Assembly: GCA_937868555.1 (NCBI GenBank)
Contig: CALMNI010000087.1
Span: 1 to 13,292 of the forward strand
Origin: an uncultured bacterium
GTDB taxonomy: Bacteria; Patescibacteriota; Patescibacteriia; Patescibacteriales; Patescibacteriaceae
Length of the DNA stretch: 13,292 nucleotides
Direction: 5' to 3'
Within the stretch, counting starts at the first letter, position 1. Every line of letters starts with the position of its first letter. Under the pieces are notes generated by a model, which saw nothing but the letters and a program-made list of their open reading frames with translations, did no database searches and was not told where the DNA came from. This document shows, in pieces, positions 1-6,448 of the stretch. Made by a program: the position numbers and the translations under genes.

Positions 1-36
1 TGGAGCCTCATGATGGACGTGTGACATATTTTCCAT
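1..36 (-). CDS. Possible 5' end of a downstream gene, cut by the window edge
   Basis: On the minus strand an ATG at 36-34 opens a frame that runs off the left end without a stop. It reads MENMSHVHHEAP, which I do not recognise. A second in-frame ATG lies at 27-25, preceded by a weak GGAA. A perfect TATAAT lies upstream at 79-74, so a separate transcript is plausible. Twelve codons are too few to prove a gene, and the stretch may be chance. Confidence 0.35.
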   Translation of the reverse strand, partial: MENMSHVHHEAP

Positions 37-73
37 AAGGTTTAGTTAATGTTAATTGCCCAGTAATAATGAA

Positions 74-102
74 ATTATAGCGGTTAGACCCAAGTAACGC
101 AA
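74..102 (-). promoter_or_regulatory. Putative sigma70-type promoter at the 3' end of gyrA
   Basis: The minus strand carries TATAAT at 79-74 and TTGCGT at 102-97, separated by 17 nt. The -10 matches consensus perfectly and the -35 only in its TTG. The -35 lies inside the last gyrA codons. Transcription would start near 67, about 30 nt before the ATG at 36. No hairpin terminator is visible after gyrA, so the downstream frame could also be read from the gyrA transcript. Confidence 0.4.
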
Positions 103-2618
103 GCGACGACGTCATTATCTTCTTTAAAGCGCATCAAACGTATACCTTGGGTATCGCGACCCAGCTCATTTACTGATTTGAAGGGCAAACGAATGACCTG
201 TCCTTTAGAAGAAATAATAAGCAAATCACGCTCAGCCATATAATCCGTATTAATAACGTAGGCGTTGGTCAACAAACCAGTTTTTGAAGTTACTTTGGCC
301 GTTTTAATGCCCGATCCGCCGCGCGATTGGACTTTATACAAGGAGAGCGGAGTACGTTTTCCATAACCATTAGCCATTACGGAAACAACTTGGTATTTCT
401 TTAAAGCTTCTTTGTCATTACCAATAACTCCCATGCCAATAACATTATCGCCTTTCTTAAGGCGAACGCCCATTACACCCGACGCATTGCGTCCCATAGG
501 CCGAACATCGCTTTCTTTAAAACGAATCGCTTGACCGTTCGCGGTAATGAGCTGAATTTCATCCTTGCCCGAAGTTGGTTTTGCCCAAATCAATGCATCA
601 TCATCGCGCATTTTCAAAGCAATCAAGCCGGAACGGCGAACTTTTGAAAACTCATCAAGCGGAACTTTTTTAACTACGCCTTTTTCAGTAGCAAAGAATA
701 AGAAGGCGCTTTTAGCAAGCTTATCTAAAGGCAAAACAGAAGTCACCTTTTCATCCCCCGGAAGCTGCAAAAAGTTAACAATTGCCTGCCCTTTGGCCGT
801 ACGCTGCGTTGCCGGTATCTCATATGTTTTAAGCTGAAATACCCGGCCGCGGGTCGTAAAGAATAAAATATCGTTATGCGTCATGGTTGTGAACATGAAC
901 TCAACCATGTCCTCTTCTTTAGTGGTCAATCCAATAACTCCCTTGCCGCCGCGCGCCTGGACTTTAAACGTATCGGGGGCTAAACGCTTAATATAGCCAT
1001 CGCGAGTCATCATGACCATTGCTTCCTCATTAGGCACTAAATCTTCAGTATTAAATTCCTTAATACCGTGACTGATAAGCTTGGTTCGGCGTTCATCGCC
1101 AAACTTTTCCGATAATTCATTAATATCAACTTTGATAAGCCCTAAAATTCTTGTACGCGAACTAAGAATAGCCTCTAATTCTTTTATCAATTTACGCTTT
1201 TCCTTTAATTCATTTTCAATATTCAAGCGTTCGAGGTTTGCCAAGGAACCGAGCTTCATTTCAACAATGGCAAAAGCTTGACGATCAGACAATTTGAATT
1301 TCTTAATCAAATTAAGCTTGGCTTCTTCCCTATCCTTTGATGATTTAATAACCTTAATAACGGCATCAATATTATCAAGCGCAATCATTAAGCCTTCCAA
1401 GATATGCGCCCGATCGCGCGCCTTTTCTAACTCAAATTCAGTGCGGCGGCGGATAACGTTTTCCCTATGCTTAATATATTCTTCTAAAACAGTTTTCAAA
1501 TTAAGGACGCGAGGCTGAATCCCATCAACCAATGCCAACAAATTGACATGGAAGGTTTCTTGAAGCTGTGTCATCTTATACAAGCTATTCAAAATCTTTT
1601 TTGGAAATGCGTCTTTTTTCAAATCAATAACGACACGGACGCCGTCTTTATCAGACTCATCGCGCAAATCCTTAATGCCTTCCAATTTTTTCTCTTTCAC
1701 TAAGTCAGCAATCTTTTCAACCAAGGTCGCTTTGTTTACCTGAAATGGAATTTCCGTAATAACAATTTGAAAACCACCGCTTTTTGTTTCAACCACTTCG
1801 GCAACGCCGCGCATAACAATGCCGCCCTTGCCGGTTGTATATGCTCGGGCAATCTCTGATTGGTCATAAATAATGCCACCAGTAGGAAAATCAGGGCCTT
1901 TTACAAATTGCATTAAATCTTCAATCGTCGCATCAGGATTATCAATCAAATGGCCGATGGCGCCGCATAATTCGCCTAAGTTGTGCGGCGGGATGTTCGT
2001 CGCCATACCAACGGCGATACCCATGCTTCCATTCAACAATAAGTTTGGCAAACGAGCTGGCAATACGCGCGGTTCTTGCTGCGAACCATCGTAGTTAGGA
2101 ACAAAATCAACAGTCTTCTTATCAATATCGGCCAATAATTCTTCGGATATAGCCGCTAATTTTGCTTCGGTATAACGCATAGCGGCAGCGTTATCTCCAT
2201 CCATTGAACCGAAGTTACCTTGGCCGCGAACGAGCGGATAGCGCATAGAGAAATCTTGCGCCATGCGCACCATAGAATCGTACACGGCCGTATCGCCATG
2301 CGGGTGATATTTACCAAGCACTTCTCCGACGACGGTAGCTGATTTGCGGAATTTTGCATTAGGGCGCAAACCGAGATTCCACATTGCGTATAGAATACGG
2401 CGGTGCACCGGCTTAAGACCGTCACGAACATCGGGCAAAGCACGGGCAACGATGACGCTCATCGCGTAATCAAGATAAGAACGGCGCATTTCCTCAACAA
2501 TGGGCTGAGCTTCAAGCGTACCGACATTATTAAGCGTAATATCAATAGCTGGTCCCTCGCCTGCGGCGGGAAGCTTCGGTTCTTTCTCGGATTGTTTTTT
2601 TACTTTCTTAGAAGGCAT
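84..2618 (-). CDS. gyrA: DNA gyrase subunit A
   Basis: This is the breakage-reunion subunit of DNA gyrase (844 aa), which with GyrB introduces negative supercoils in the cytoplasm. The N-terminal signature [17 protein letters not shown] (59-75) is intact. The quinolone-determining loop [12 protein letters not shown] (103-114) has Thr110 at the E. coli Ser83 position and Asp114 at Asp87. The catalytic tyrosine is Tyr149 in AAAMRYTE. The C-terminal beta-pinwheel carries a GyrA-box, QARGGKG, at 554-560 and a related QSRGGSG at 764-770. This box favours GyrA over ParC. The protein ends soon after the last blade, without a long acidic tail. In the helical part, the segment usually like ILDMRLQRLTGLE reads [13 protein letters not shown] (451-463). 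Translation starts at ATG 2618-2616 with no evident SD, 17 nt after the upstream stop, as the last gene of a three-gene operon. About 25 extra charged residues precede the domain. Confidence 0.97.
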   Translation of the reverse strand: MPSKKVKKQSEKEPKLPAAGEGPAIDITLNNVGTLEAQPIVEEMRRSYLDYAMSVIVARALPDVRDGLKPVHRRILYAMWNLGLRPNAKFRKSATVVGEVLGKYHPHGDTAVYDSMVRMAQDFSMRYPLVRGQGNFGSMDGDNAAAMRYTEAKLAAISEELLADIDKKTVDFVPNYDGSQQEPRVLPARLPNLLLNGSMGIAVGMATNIPPHNLGELCGAIGHLIDNPDATIEDLMQFVKGPDFPTGGIIYDQSEIARAYTTGKGGIVMRGVAEVVETKSGGFQIVITEIPFQVNKATLVEKIADLVKEKKLEGIKDLRDESDKDGVRVVIDLKKDAFPKKILNSLYKMTQLQETFHVNLLALVDGIQPRVLNLKTVLEEYIKHRENVIRRRTEFELEKARDRAHILEGLMIALDNIDAVIKVIKSSKDREEAKLNLIKKFKLSDRQAFAIVEMKLGSLANLERLNIENELKEKRKLIKELEAILSSRTRILGLIKVDINELSEKFGDERRTKLISHGIKEFNTEDLVPNEEAMVMMTRDGYIKRLAPDTFKVQARGGKGVIGLTTKEEDMVEFMFTTMTHNDILFFTTRGRVFQLKTYEIPATQRTAKGQAIVNFLQLPGDEKVTSVLPLDKLAKSAFLFFATEKGVVKKVPLDEFSKVRRSGLIALKMRDDDALIWAKPTSGKDEIQLITANGQAIRFKESDVRPMGRNASGVMGVRLKKGDNVIGMGVIGNDKEALKKYQVVSVMANGYGKRTPLSLYKVQSRGGSGIKTAKVTSKTGLLTNAYVINTDYMAERDLLIISSKGQVIRLPFKSVNELGRDTQGIRLMRFKEDNDVVACVTWV

Positions 2619-2635
2619 GTGCTTAAAATTAACTA

Positions 2636-3151
2636 TTATTCAGGCAGTGTCCCCGGAATTGCCGAGGAGCTGGGAGAACGTTTTATTTCTTGCTGCGCAG
2701 CTGCGCGCAAAGCTTCTGCTACATCATCAGTGGCAGGAGTTGCCGTCGCGGTAATAGGTTCATTGGCGATAGTTTTTAATTCGCCGATTTGGCCTTTGAC
2801 ATCCGACAATGTTGCTGATAATTCTTCTTTTAATTTTCCAAAGTCTTGTTGATTGGCAGCATTTTTCGGGGAACTGGCCATCGTGGCATTGATGATAGTT
2901 TTTAAATTCAATATCCAAGCAACAAGTAATATTGAGACAACCACTGTAACTCCCAAGATCATAAATAAACGTTGATGGCGGCTGCGAGAAGCTGGGGCTG
3001 TCAACCCAGGATGATGAACCGCATGCCCATGCGCCAAAGAAGGAGTAAACACCGGCGCTTGAGGAACCACGGTAGGACTCTTCGAACGACGCGTGCTCGG
3101 ACGGCGCGCAATCTTCTTTTTAGGGCTGCTAACGGCCTTGGCACGAGGCAT
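2636..3151 (-). CDS. Unrecognised single-span membrane protein between the metallo-hydrolase and gyrA
   Basis: I do not recognise this 171-aa protein. Residues 1-60 are Lys/Arg/Ser/Pro-rich with a His cluster (HGHAVHH, 41-47). One hydrophobic segment (about 62-82) follows. Next comes a heptad-like stretch (about 100-130) containing [19 protein letters not shown], then an Ala/Thr-rich part and a Pro/Ser tail. The positive-inside rule predicts a basic cytoplasmic N-terminus, one membrane span and an outside C-terminal coiled coil. The start ATG (3151-3149) follows the metallo-hydrolase stop by a single base (TAATATG) without a good SD, so translation is probably coupled. The stop lies 17 nt before gyrA. 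The basic tail could contact DNA or RNA, but that is speculation. The strict operon position suggests a conserved though unknown role. Confidence 0.85.
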   Translation of the reverse strand: MPRAKAVSSPKKKIARRPSTRRSKSPTVVPQAPVFTPSLAHGHAVHHPGLTAPASRSRHQRLFMILGVTVVVSILLVAWILNLKTIINATMASSPKNAANQQDFGKLKEELSATLSDVKGQIGELKTIANEPITATATPATDDVAEALRAAAQQEIKRSPSSSAIPGTLPE

Positions 3152-3152
3152 A

Positions 3153-3800
3153 TTAAAAACTTAAAATGACCAGCTCCATATCTTCTTGGGGCAAATCCTT
3201 TTTAACAATTTTCAATTTTTCTTCTTGGCGCGGCTTTACAGCAATTGCTTTCAAGAATGCGTCCAGCGAACCTAAATCAAACTTAAGTCCCGGCACCTTA
3301 TAATGCATAGGAATAACAATGCGCGGTTCGATTTGGTTAATGACGCTGACCGCCTTTTGCGCATCAATAGTATATACTCCGCCAACCGGAATCAGTAAAA
3401 TATCAGTACCCTCGAGCGACTCCAATTGCTTGTTATCTAATTCATGCCCAAGATCGCCTAAGTGCGTAATTGATAAATCTTCTATTTCAAAACGGTAGAT
3501 GATGTTGCTGCCACGTTCAGCACCTTTTTTATCATCATGAAAGGAAGGCACGCCTTCAATAAACACACCGTCAACTTCATACTCGCCCGCTCCATCAATA
3601 ATATGCGGATCGCCTTTTATACCTTCGGTATAATTATGATCGTCATGCCCATGGCTAACCGTAACAATGTTAGCTTCTAAGCGAGGCAGCTTTAAACCAA
3701 CCTTTTCCGGTTTAAAAGGATCCGTTATAACGGTAACAGTATCCGCGCCCGTTTTACCTTGCAGCTTAAAAGTAGAATGCCCCAACCAAGAAATAATCAT
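3153..3800 (-). CDS. Metallo-beta-lactamase-fold hydrolase (UlaG-like, Lactamase_B_3 type)
   Basis: This 215-aa soluble protein has the metallo-beta-lactamase fold. The opening IISWLGHSTFKL (2-13) is typical of the UlaG / UPF0173 branch. The metal-binding motif is SHGHDDH (49-55; His50, His52, Asp54, His55). Further likely ligands are His88 (PSFHDD), Asp116 and His119 (HLGDLGH) and His166 (IPMHYK), so the active site looks complete. Family members are metal-dependent hydrolases of varied or unknown substrate, and the substrate here cannot be read from sequence. It is the first gene of the operon with the small membrane protein and gyrA. A near-consensus promoter lies about 80-110 nt upstream. 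The start ATG (3800-3798) has no SD and is preceded by AATTTTT. Confidence 0.92.
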   Translation of the reverse strand: MIISWLGHSTFKLQGKTGADTVTVITDPFKPEKVGLKLPRLEANIVTVSHGHDDHNYTEGIKGDPHIIDGAGEYEVDGVFIEGVPSFHDDKKGAERGSNIIYRFEIEDLSITHLGDLGHELDNKQLESLEGTDILLIPVGGVYTIDAQKAVSVINQIEPRIVIPMHYKVPGLKFDLGSLDAFLKAIAVKPRQEEKLKIVKKDLPQEDMELVILSF

Positions 3801-3807
3801 AAAAATT

Positions 3808-3859
3808 AACTAATGAACCAACGAAAAAATTAACAAGCACATTAATTTATTCATTAGTT
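3808..3859 (-). repeat. Inverted repeats in the 5' untranslated region of the metallo-hydrolase operon
   Basis: AACTAATGAA (3808-3817) is the exact reverse complement of TTCATTAGTT (3850-3859). A second perfect pair, AAATTAA (3827-3833) and TTAATTT (3842-3848), is nested inside with an 8-nt loop. TTCATTA is also repeated in tandem at 3850-3856 and 3858-3864. All of this lies between the predicted transcription start (about 3876) and the start codon, so it could be an AU-rich leader hairpin or a DNA operator. The AT-richness makes chance a real alternative. Confidence 0.45.
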
Positions 3860-3882
3860 CATTATAAATAAGACCTATCATT

Positions 3883-3911
3883 AGTATAGCCTTAAGAGGA
3901 GGGACTGTCAA
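3883..3911 (-). promoter_or_regulatory. Near-consensus sigma70 promoter of the metallo-hydrolase / membrane protein / gyrA operon
   Basis: The minus strand carries a perfect TTGACA at 3911-3906 and TATACT (5 of 6) at 3888-3883, separated by exactly 17 nt. Transcription should start near 3876, giving a leader of about 76 nt. A second perfect TATAAT lies at 3866-3861 but has no good -35 at the right distance. This is the best-matching promoter in the window and would drive all three genes through gyrA. Confidence 0.75.
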
Positions 3912-3949
3912 CGAATAATGGGTAAAATTTGGCTTGTTTCGGCCTTAAT

Positions 3950-3977
3950 TTGTCAAATCAACTAAATACGCTATAAT
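3950..3977 (+). promoter_or_regulatory. Strong sigma70-type promoter of the LCP gene, predicting a leaderless mRNA
   Basis: TTGTCA (3950-3955, 5 of 6) and TATAAT (3972-3977, perfect) are separated by 16 nt. The usual initiation distance puts the transcription start at about 3984-3985, only 2-3 nt before the ATG at 3987. The only other nearby in-frame ATG falls inside the membrane anchor, so the start codon is fixed and the mRNA should have essentially no leader. Confidence 0.7.
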
Positions 3978-3986
3978 GAGAAAGTT

Positions 3987-5411
3987 ATGGAAGAAAATAT
4001 CGACATTCCCTTAAAGCCTCGCCGCCTCTGGCCCAAAATCATTGGCGGCCTTTTTGTCTTGTTCCTGCTCATGTATGGCTTTTTTTACGTGAGGCACCTT
4101 TTTGTTTCAACAAACACTGAATCCTGGATAGACCGCATTCCCCTTATCAGCCAAGTTAAGCATTTAGCAGAAAGCGCAGATCGGGATTTAGTTGGTGAAA
4201 ACCGCGATCGCGTTAATATTCTTCTTCTCGGTGTCGGTGGAAAGGGGCATGACGGTGGCCAGCTGTCCGATACGATAATGATCGCTAGCCTTAAGCCTTC
4301 AACCAAACAAGTCTCCCTTTTTTCCATCCCCCGAGACCTGGCAATTCCCATGGGCAATAGAGGCTGGCGCAAAATCAACAGCGTAAACGCTTTAGCTGAA
4401 GCTGAAGACGCGGGCTCCGGCGGCATTGCGAGCAGTCAGGCGATTGGAAATCTATTAGAAGCGCCAATTGATTATTATGTACGCGTTGATTTTGATGGTT
4501 TTGAAAAAATTATTGATGAAGTAGGCGGCGTTGACGTCATGGTAGAAAATACCTTGGATGATTATAGCTATCCTATTCGGGGACGCGAAGATGATCCTAA
4601 TTACTACGCCCGTTACGAGCATTTGCACGTCGATGCCGGACAACAACACATGAACGGCGAGCTGGCTCTAAAATTCGCCCGCTCACGACATGGCTTAGGT
4701 AAAGAAGGTTCTGACTTTGCGCGCGCCCGCCGGCAGCAAAAGATTCTCGAGGCAGTGCGCCAAAAAGTGTTGTCAGCCAATACTCTTTTGAACCCCAAAA
4801 AAATCTCTTCCATTATCAGCAGCTTGCATGAGAATATTTCCACCAATTTAAAAGTGTGGGAAATAGTTAAAATTTGGAGCTTGGTAAAAAATGTTCAAAA
4901 TGACCAAATCATTAATAAGGTTTTGGACAATAGCCCAAGCGGGCTGTTGACTGACGGCAAAGGAGATAATGGTGCTTACATTCTTTCACCGCGAGCCGGT
5001 AATTTTTCTGAAGTAATACGCGCCTTCGCTGATATTTTTGGTACGAGCAGCCTCAGCGCTCCCGAAGATCAACCAACAACTCTCAACGAACCTATCAAGG
5101 TAAGCATCCTTAATGGCACCTGGATCAATGGGCTGGGGACTCGTTCGGCCCAGCGGTTAGAAAATAGCGGTGTTAATGTTGTTGAGATTGCCAATGCTAG
5201 CCGCCAAAATTTTGAAAAATCCGTACTCTACGATTTAGGTTTTGGCGCTAAACGCGAAGCCTTGCAATTCCTTAAAGAGAAAACAGGGGCCAATATTGCG
5301 CCGACCTTACCCGACTGGCTCAAAGAAGATTTAGCCGCTTCAAACGCAACAACAAAACGCGTTCAGCCTGACTTTATTTTAATTCTTGGCACAGACGCTG
5401 ATACAAATTAA
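3987..5411 (+). CDS. LytR-CpsA-Psr (LCP) family protein with C-terminal LytR_C domain
   Basis: This 474-aa membrane-anchored enzyme belongs to the family that transfers undecaprenyl-linked glycopolymers onto the cell wall or other surface acceptors. A short basic N-terminus is followed by one membrane span (about 17-38), placing the catalytic part outside the cell. The LCP domain covers about 75-265. Recognisable blocks are LSDTIMIASL (93-102), SIPRDLAIP (113-121, with the conserved Arg116), INSVNA (130-135), FEKIIDEVGGVDV (172-184), and ARSRHG plus DFARARRQQ (231-251), which carry the conserved Arg residues that bind pyrophosphate. A LytR_C domain follows at about 368-470 (VSILNGT, then GLGTRSAQRL). 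The gene is monocistronic: its own promoter lies upstream and a bidirectional terminator follows 21 nt after the stop. Assignment to the family is firm; the attached polymer is unknown. Confidence 0.95.
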   Translation: MEENIDIPLKPRRLWPKIIGGLFVLFLLMYGFFYVRHLFVSTNTESWIDRIPLISQVKHLAESADRDLVGENRDRVNILLLGVGGKGHDGGQLSDTIMIASLKPSTKQVSLFSIPRDLAIPMGNRGWRKINSVNALAEAEDAGSGGIASSQAIGNLLEAPIDYYVRVDFDGFEKIIDEVGGVDVMVENTLDDYSYPIRGREDDPNYYARYEHLHVDAGQQHMNGELALKFARSRHGLGKEGSDFARARRQQKILEAVRQKVLSANTLLNPKKISSIISSLHENISTNLKVWEIVKIWSLVKNVQNDQIINKVLDNSPSGLLTDGKGDNGAYILSPRAGNFSEVIRAFADIFGTSSLSAPEDQPTTLNEPIKVSILNGTWINGLGTRSAQRLENSGVNVVEIANASRQNFEKSVLYDLGFGAKREALQFLKEKTGANIAPTLPDWLKEDLAASNATTKRVQPDFILILGTDADTN

Positions 5412-5431
5412 TTTCACATTCTATATATAAA

Positions 5432-5461
5432 AAAATCCGCCTCTATTTCGGAGCGGATTTT
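5432..5461. terminator. Bidirectional rho-independent terminator between LCP and the UbiA-like gene
   Basis: AAAATCCGC (5432-5440) pairs with GCGGATTTT (5453-5461) around a 12-nt loop. The stem may extend by TC/GA if one C is bulged. An A-run precedes it (5429-5435) and T-rich sequence follows, so it can stop the LCP transcript on the plus strand and the UbiA-like transcript on the minus strand. It lies in the 76-nt gap between the two convergent genes. Confidence 0.85.
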
Positions 5462-5487
5462 ATCTTATTGTTGTTTTAACTATTTTT

Positions 5488-6276
5488 TTACAATAACGCC
5501 ATAATCATCAAACCAACTGATAGATGAATAAGCATATCGCAGCTCCCTGTTTTTTTGTGGAGCAACAAAATTCTTACGGTCACTAAAAGTAAGCCAATTG
5601 AAAAGCTAAACGCCAAAATTTGGAATATATTACCCGCGAATTGCATCATGCCAAACGCAAACAACATTGCAATAACAAGAAGGCCGCCAGCGATTTGTAA
5701 GGCTCCTTCTTTTCCTATTCTCATAGGCAAGGTCACCCTTCTGCCATGATTCGCGATAATATCATTTACATCTTTAATAATTTCGCGTGAGAGATGAGCT
5801 ATTAGAGCAAATATCATTGCCCATATCGCAATAGGGTGCGTCATTGTTCCAGCTTGCCATCCCATTAGGACGGGAGTAGCGCAAACAACTCCCATTGTAA
5901 TATTTTTTGTTTTCCAATGTGCTGATAATGTTGCCGAATATGCAGCAATCAAAATGGCATTTCCTATACTAATCCACATACATGCTTTATTGGGCAAGCA
6001 CTGACCCGCAATGCCAATAGATAAAGCAAAAAATATTAATCCAACCAACATTACAATTTGCGGATTTTTAAATTTAAAACGCTCATCCTTACGAGTGTAC
6101 ATCCAGTTTGCGCCGCCGTAATGATAAATACTGGCGCCAATAGTACTAAGACCCATTGAGAAAGCCGCTACCACCGAATGCTCAAATGGCGCATTACAGG
6201 CACGGGCAATAATCCAAGTTGCGAATCCGCTTAAGATTGGTAAAGAAGGTCTTACAAATTTAAAAGCTAACCACAT
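5488..6276 (-). CDS. UbiA-superfamily membrane prenyltransferase-like protein with altered Asp-rich motifs
   Basis: This 262-aa protein is very hydrophobic, with about eight or nine membrane segments, as in the UbiA family of intramembrane aromatic prenyltransferases. The best evidence is the second family motif, REIIKDVNDIIAN, followed by TLPMRIG (164-188), which matches the usual REI.KD.ED..GD....TLP pattern with Asp169 and Asp172 kept and Asn176 in place of the last Asp. YSATLSAHWKTK (113-124) also fits the family. Where the first motif (NDxxDxxxD) should be, the sequence reads IYHYGGANWMYTRKDE (50-65), so the Mg-pyrophosphate-binding aspartates are mostly gone. It may use another substrate or be non-catalytic; lipid modification is a guess. 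The start ATG (6276-6274) has a perfect GGAGG at 6288-6284, 7 nt upstream. It converges on LCP and diverges from der. Confidence 0.75.
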   Translation of the reverse strand: MWLAFKFVRPSLPILSGFATWIIARACNAPFEHSVVAAFSMGLSTIGASIYHYGGANWMYTRKDERFKFKNPQIVMLVGLIFFALSIGIAGQCLPNKACMWISIGNAILIAAYSATLSAHWKTKNITMGVVCATPVLMGWQAGTMTHPIAIWAMIFALIAHLSREIIKDVNDIIANHGRRVTLPMRIGKEGALQIAGGLLVIAMLFAFGMMQFAGNIFQILAFSFSIGLLLVTVRILLLHKKTGSCDMLIHLSVGLMIMALL

Positions 6277-6283
6277 TTTAATT

Positions 6284-6312
6284 CCTCCGATTTTTGATTA
6301 CAAAATATTATA
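6284..6312 (-). promoter_or_regulatory. -10 element and strong Shine-Dalgarno of the UbiA-like gene
   Basis: The minus strand has a perfect TATAAT at 6312-6307 and GGAGG at 6288-6284, 7 nt from the ATG. No good -35 is seen 16-18 nt above the -10. The implied leader is about 24 nt. The SD fixes the start codon and contrasts with the SD-less genes around it. Confidence 0.55.
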
Positions 6313-6366
6313 GAACTAATTAGCTAGAATACATCATACTATTAAACTATCGTCAATTGTTTATAA

Positions 6367-6397
6367 AAAATGCTAGAATATGAACATCTAGCTTTTT
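6367..6397. repeat. Dyad symmetry between the divergent UbiA-like and der genes
   Basis: GCTAGA (6372-6377) pairs with TCTAGC (6387-6392) around a 9-nt loop. Beyond one T-T mismatch the arms continue as AAAA (6367-6370) and TTTT (6394-6397). The half-site GCTAGAATA occurs again at 6323-6331. It could be an operator for the divergent pair or a weak terminator-like hairpin; the 172-bp gap is AT-rich and chance is possible. Confidence 0.3.
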
Positions 6398-6411
6398 ATT
6401 CTAATCTAAGC

Positions 6412-6417
6412 TATAGT
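6412..6417 (+). promoter_or_regulatory. Possible -10 element for der
   Basis: TATAGT (5 of 6 to consensus) lies 31 nt before the der start and implies a leader of about 25 nt. No convincing -35 lies 16-18 nt upstream (the 17-nt position reads TAGCTT). The leader holds no SD. This is the best candidate in the gap but a weak one. Confidence 0.3.
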
Positions 6418-6448
6418 ATCCAATCACTCAAGCTACTAACTTACTTAC

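Noticed and set aside
103..114. Thr110 of GyrA (QRDR, nucleotides about 2277-2312) as an acquired quinolone-resistance change
   Set aside because: Thr at this position is the wild-type residue in several bacteria, and Asp114 is intact, so nothing indicates an acquired mutation. The coordinates listed for this entry are protein residues.
2403..2852. 149-codon plus-strand frame across the gyrA / membrane-protein junction
   Set aside because: It is antisense to two well-supported minus-strand genes, has no family features, and looks like a composition-driven shadow.
3918..3965. Short plus-strand frame of 15 codons (MGKIWLVSALICQIN) with AGGAGG upstream at about 3896-3901
   Set aside because: The AGGAGG lies too far from the ATG. 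The frame overlaps the -35 box of the LCP promoter and lies upstream of its transcription start, so it has no obvious transcript.
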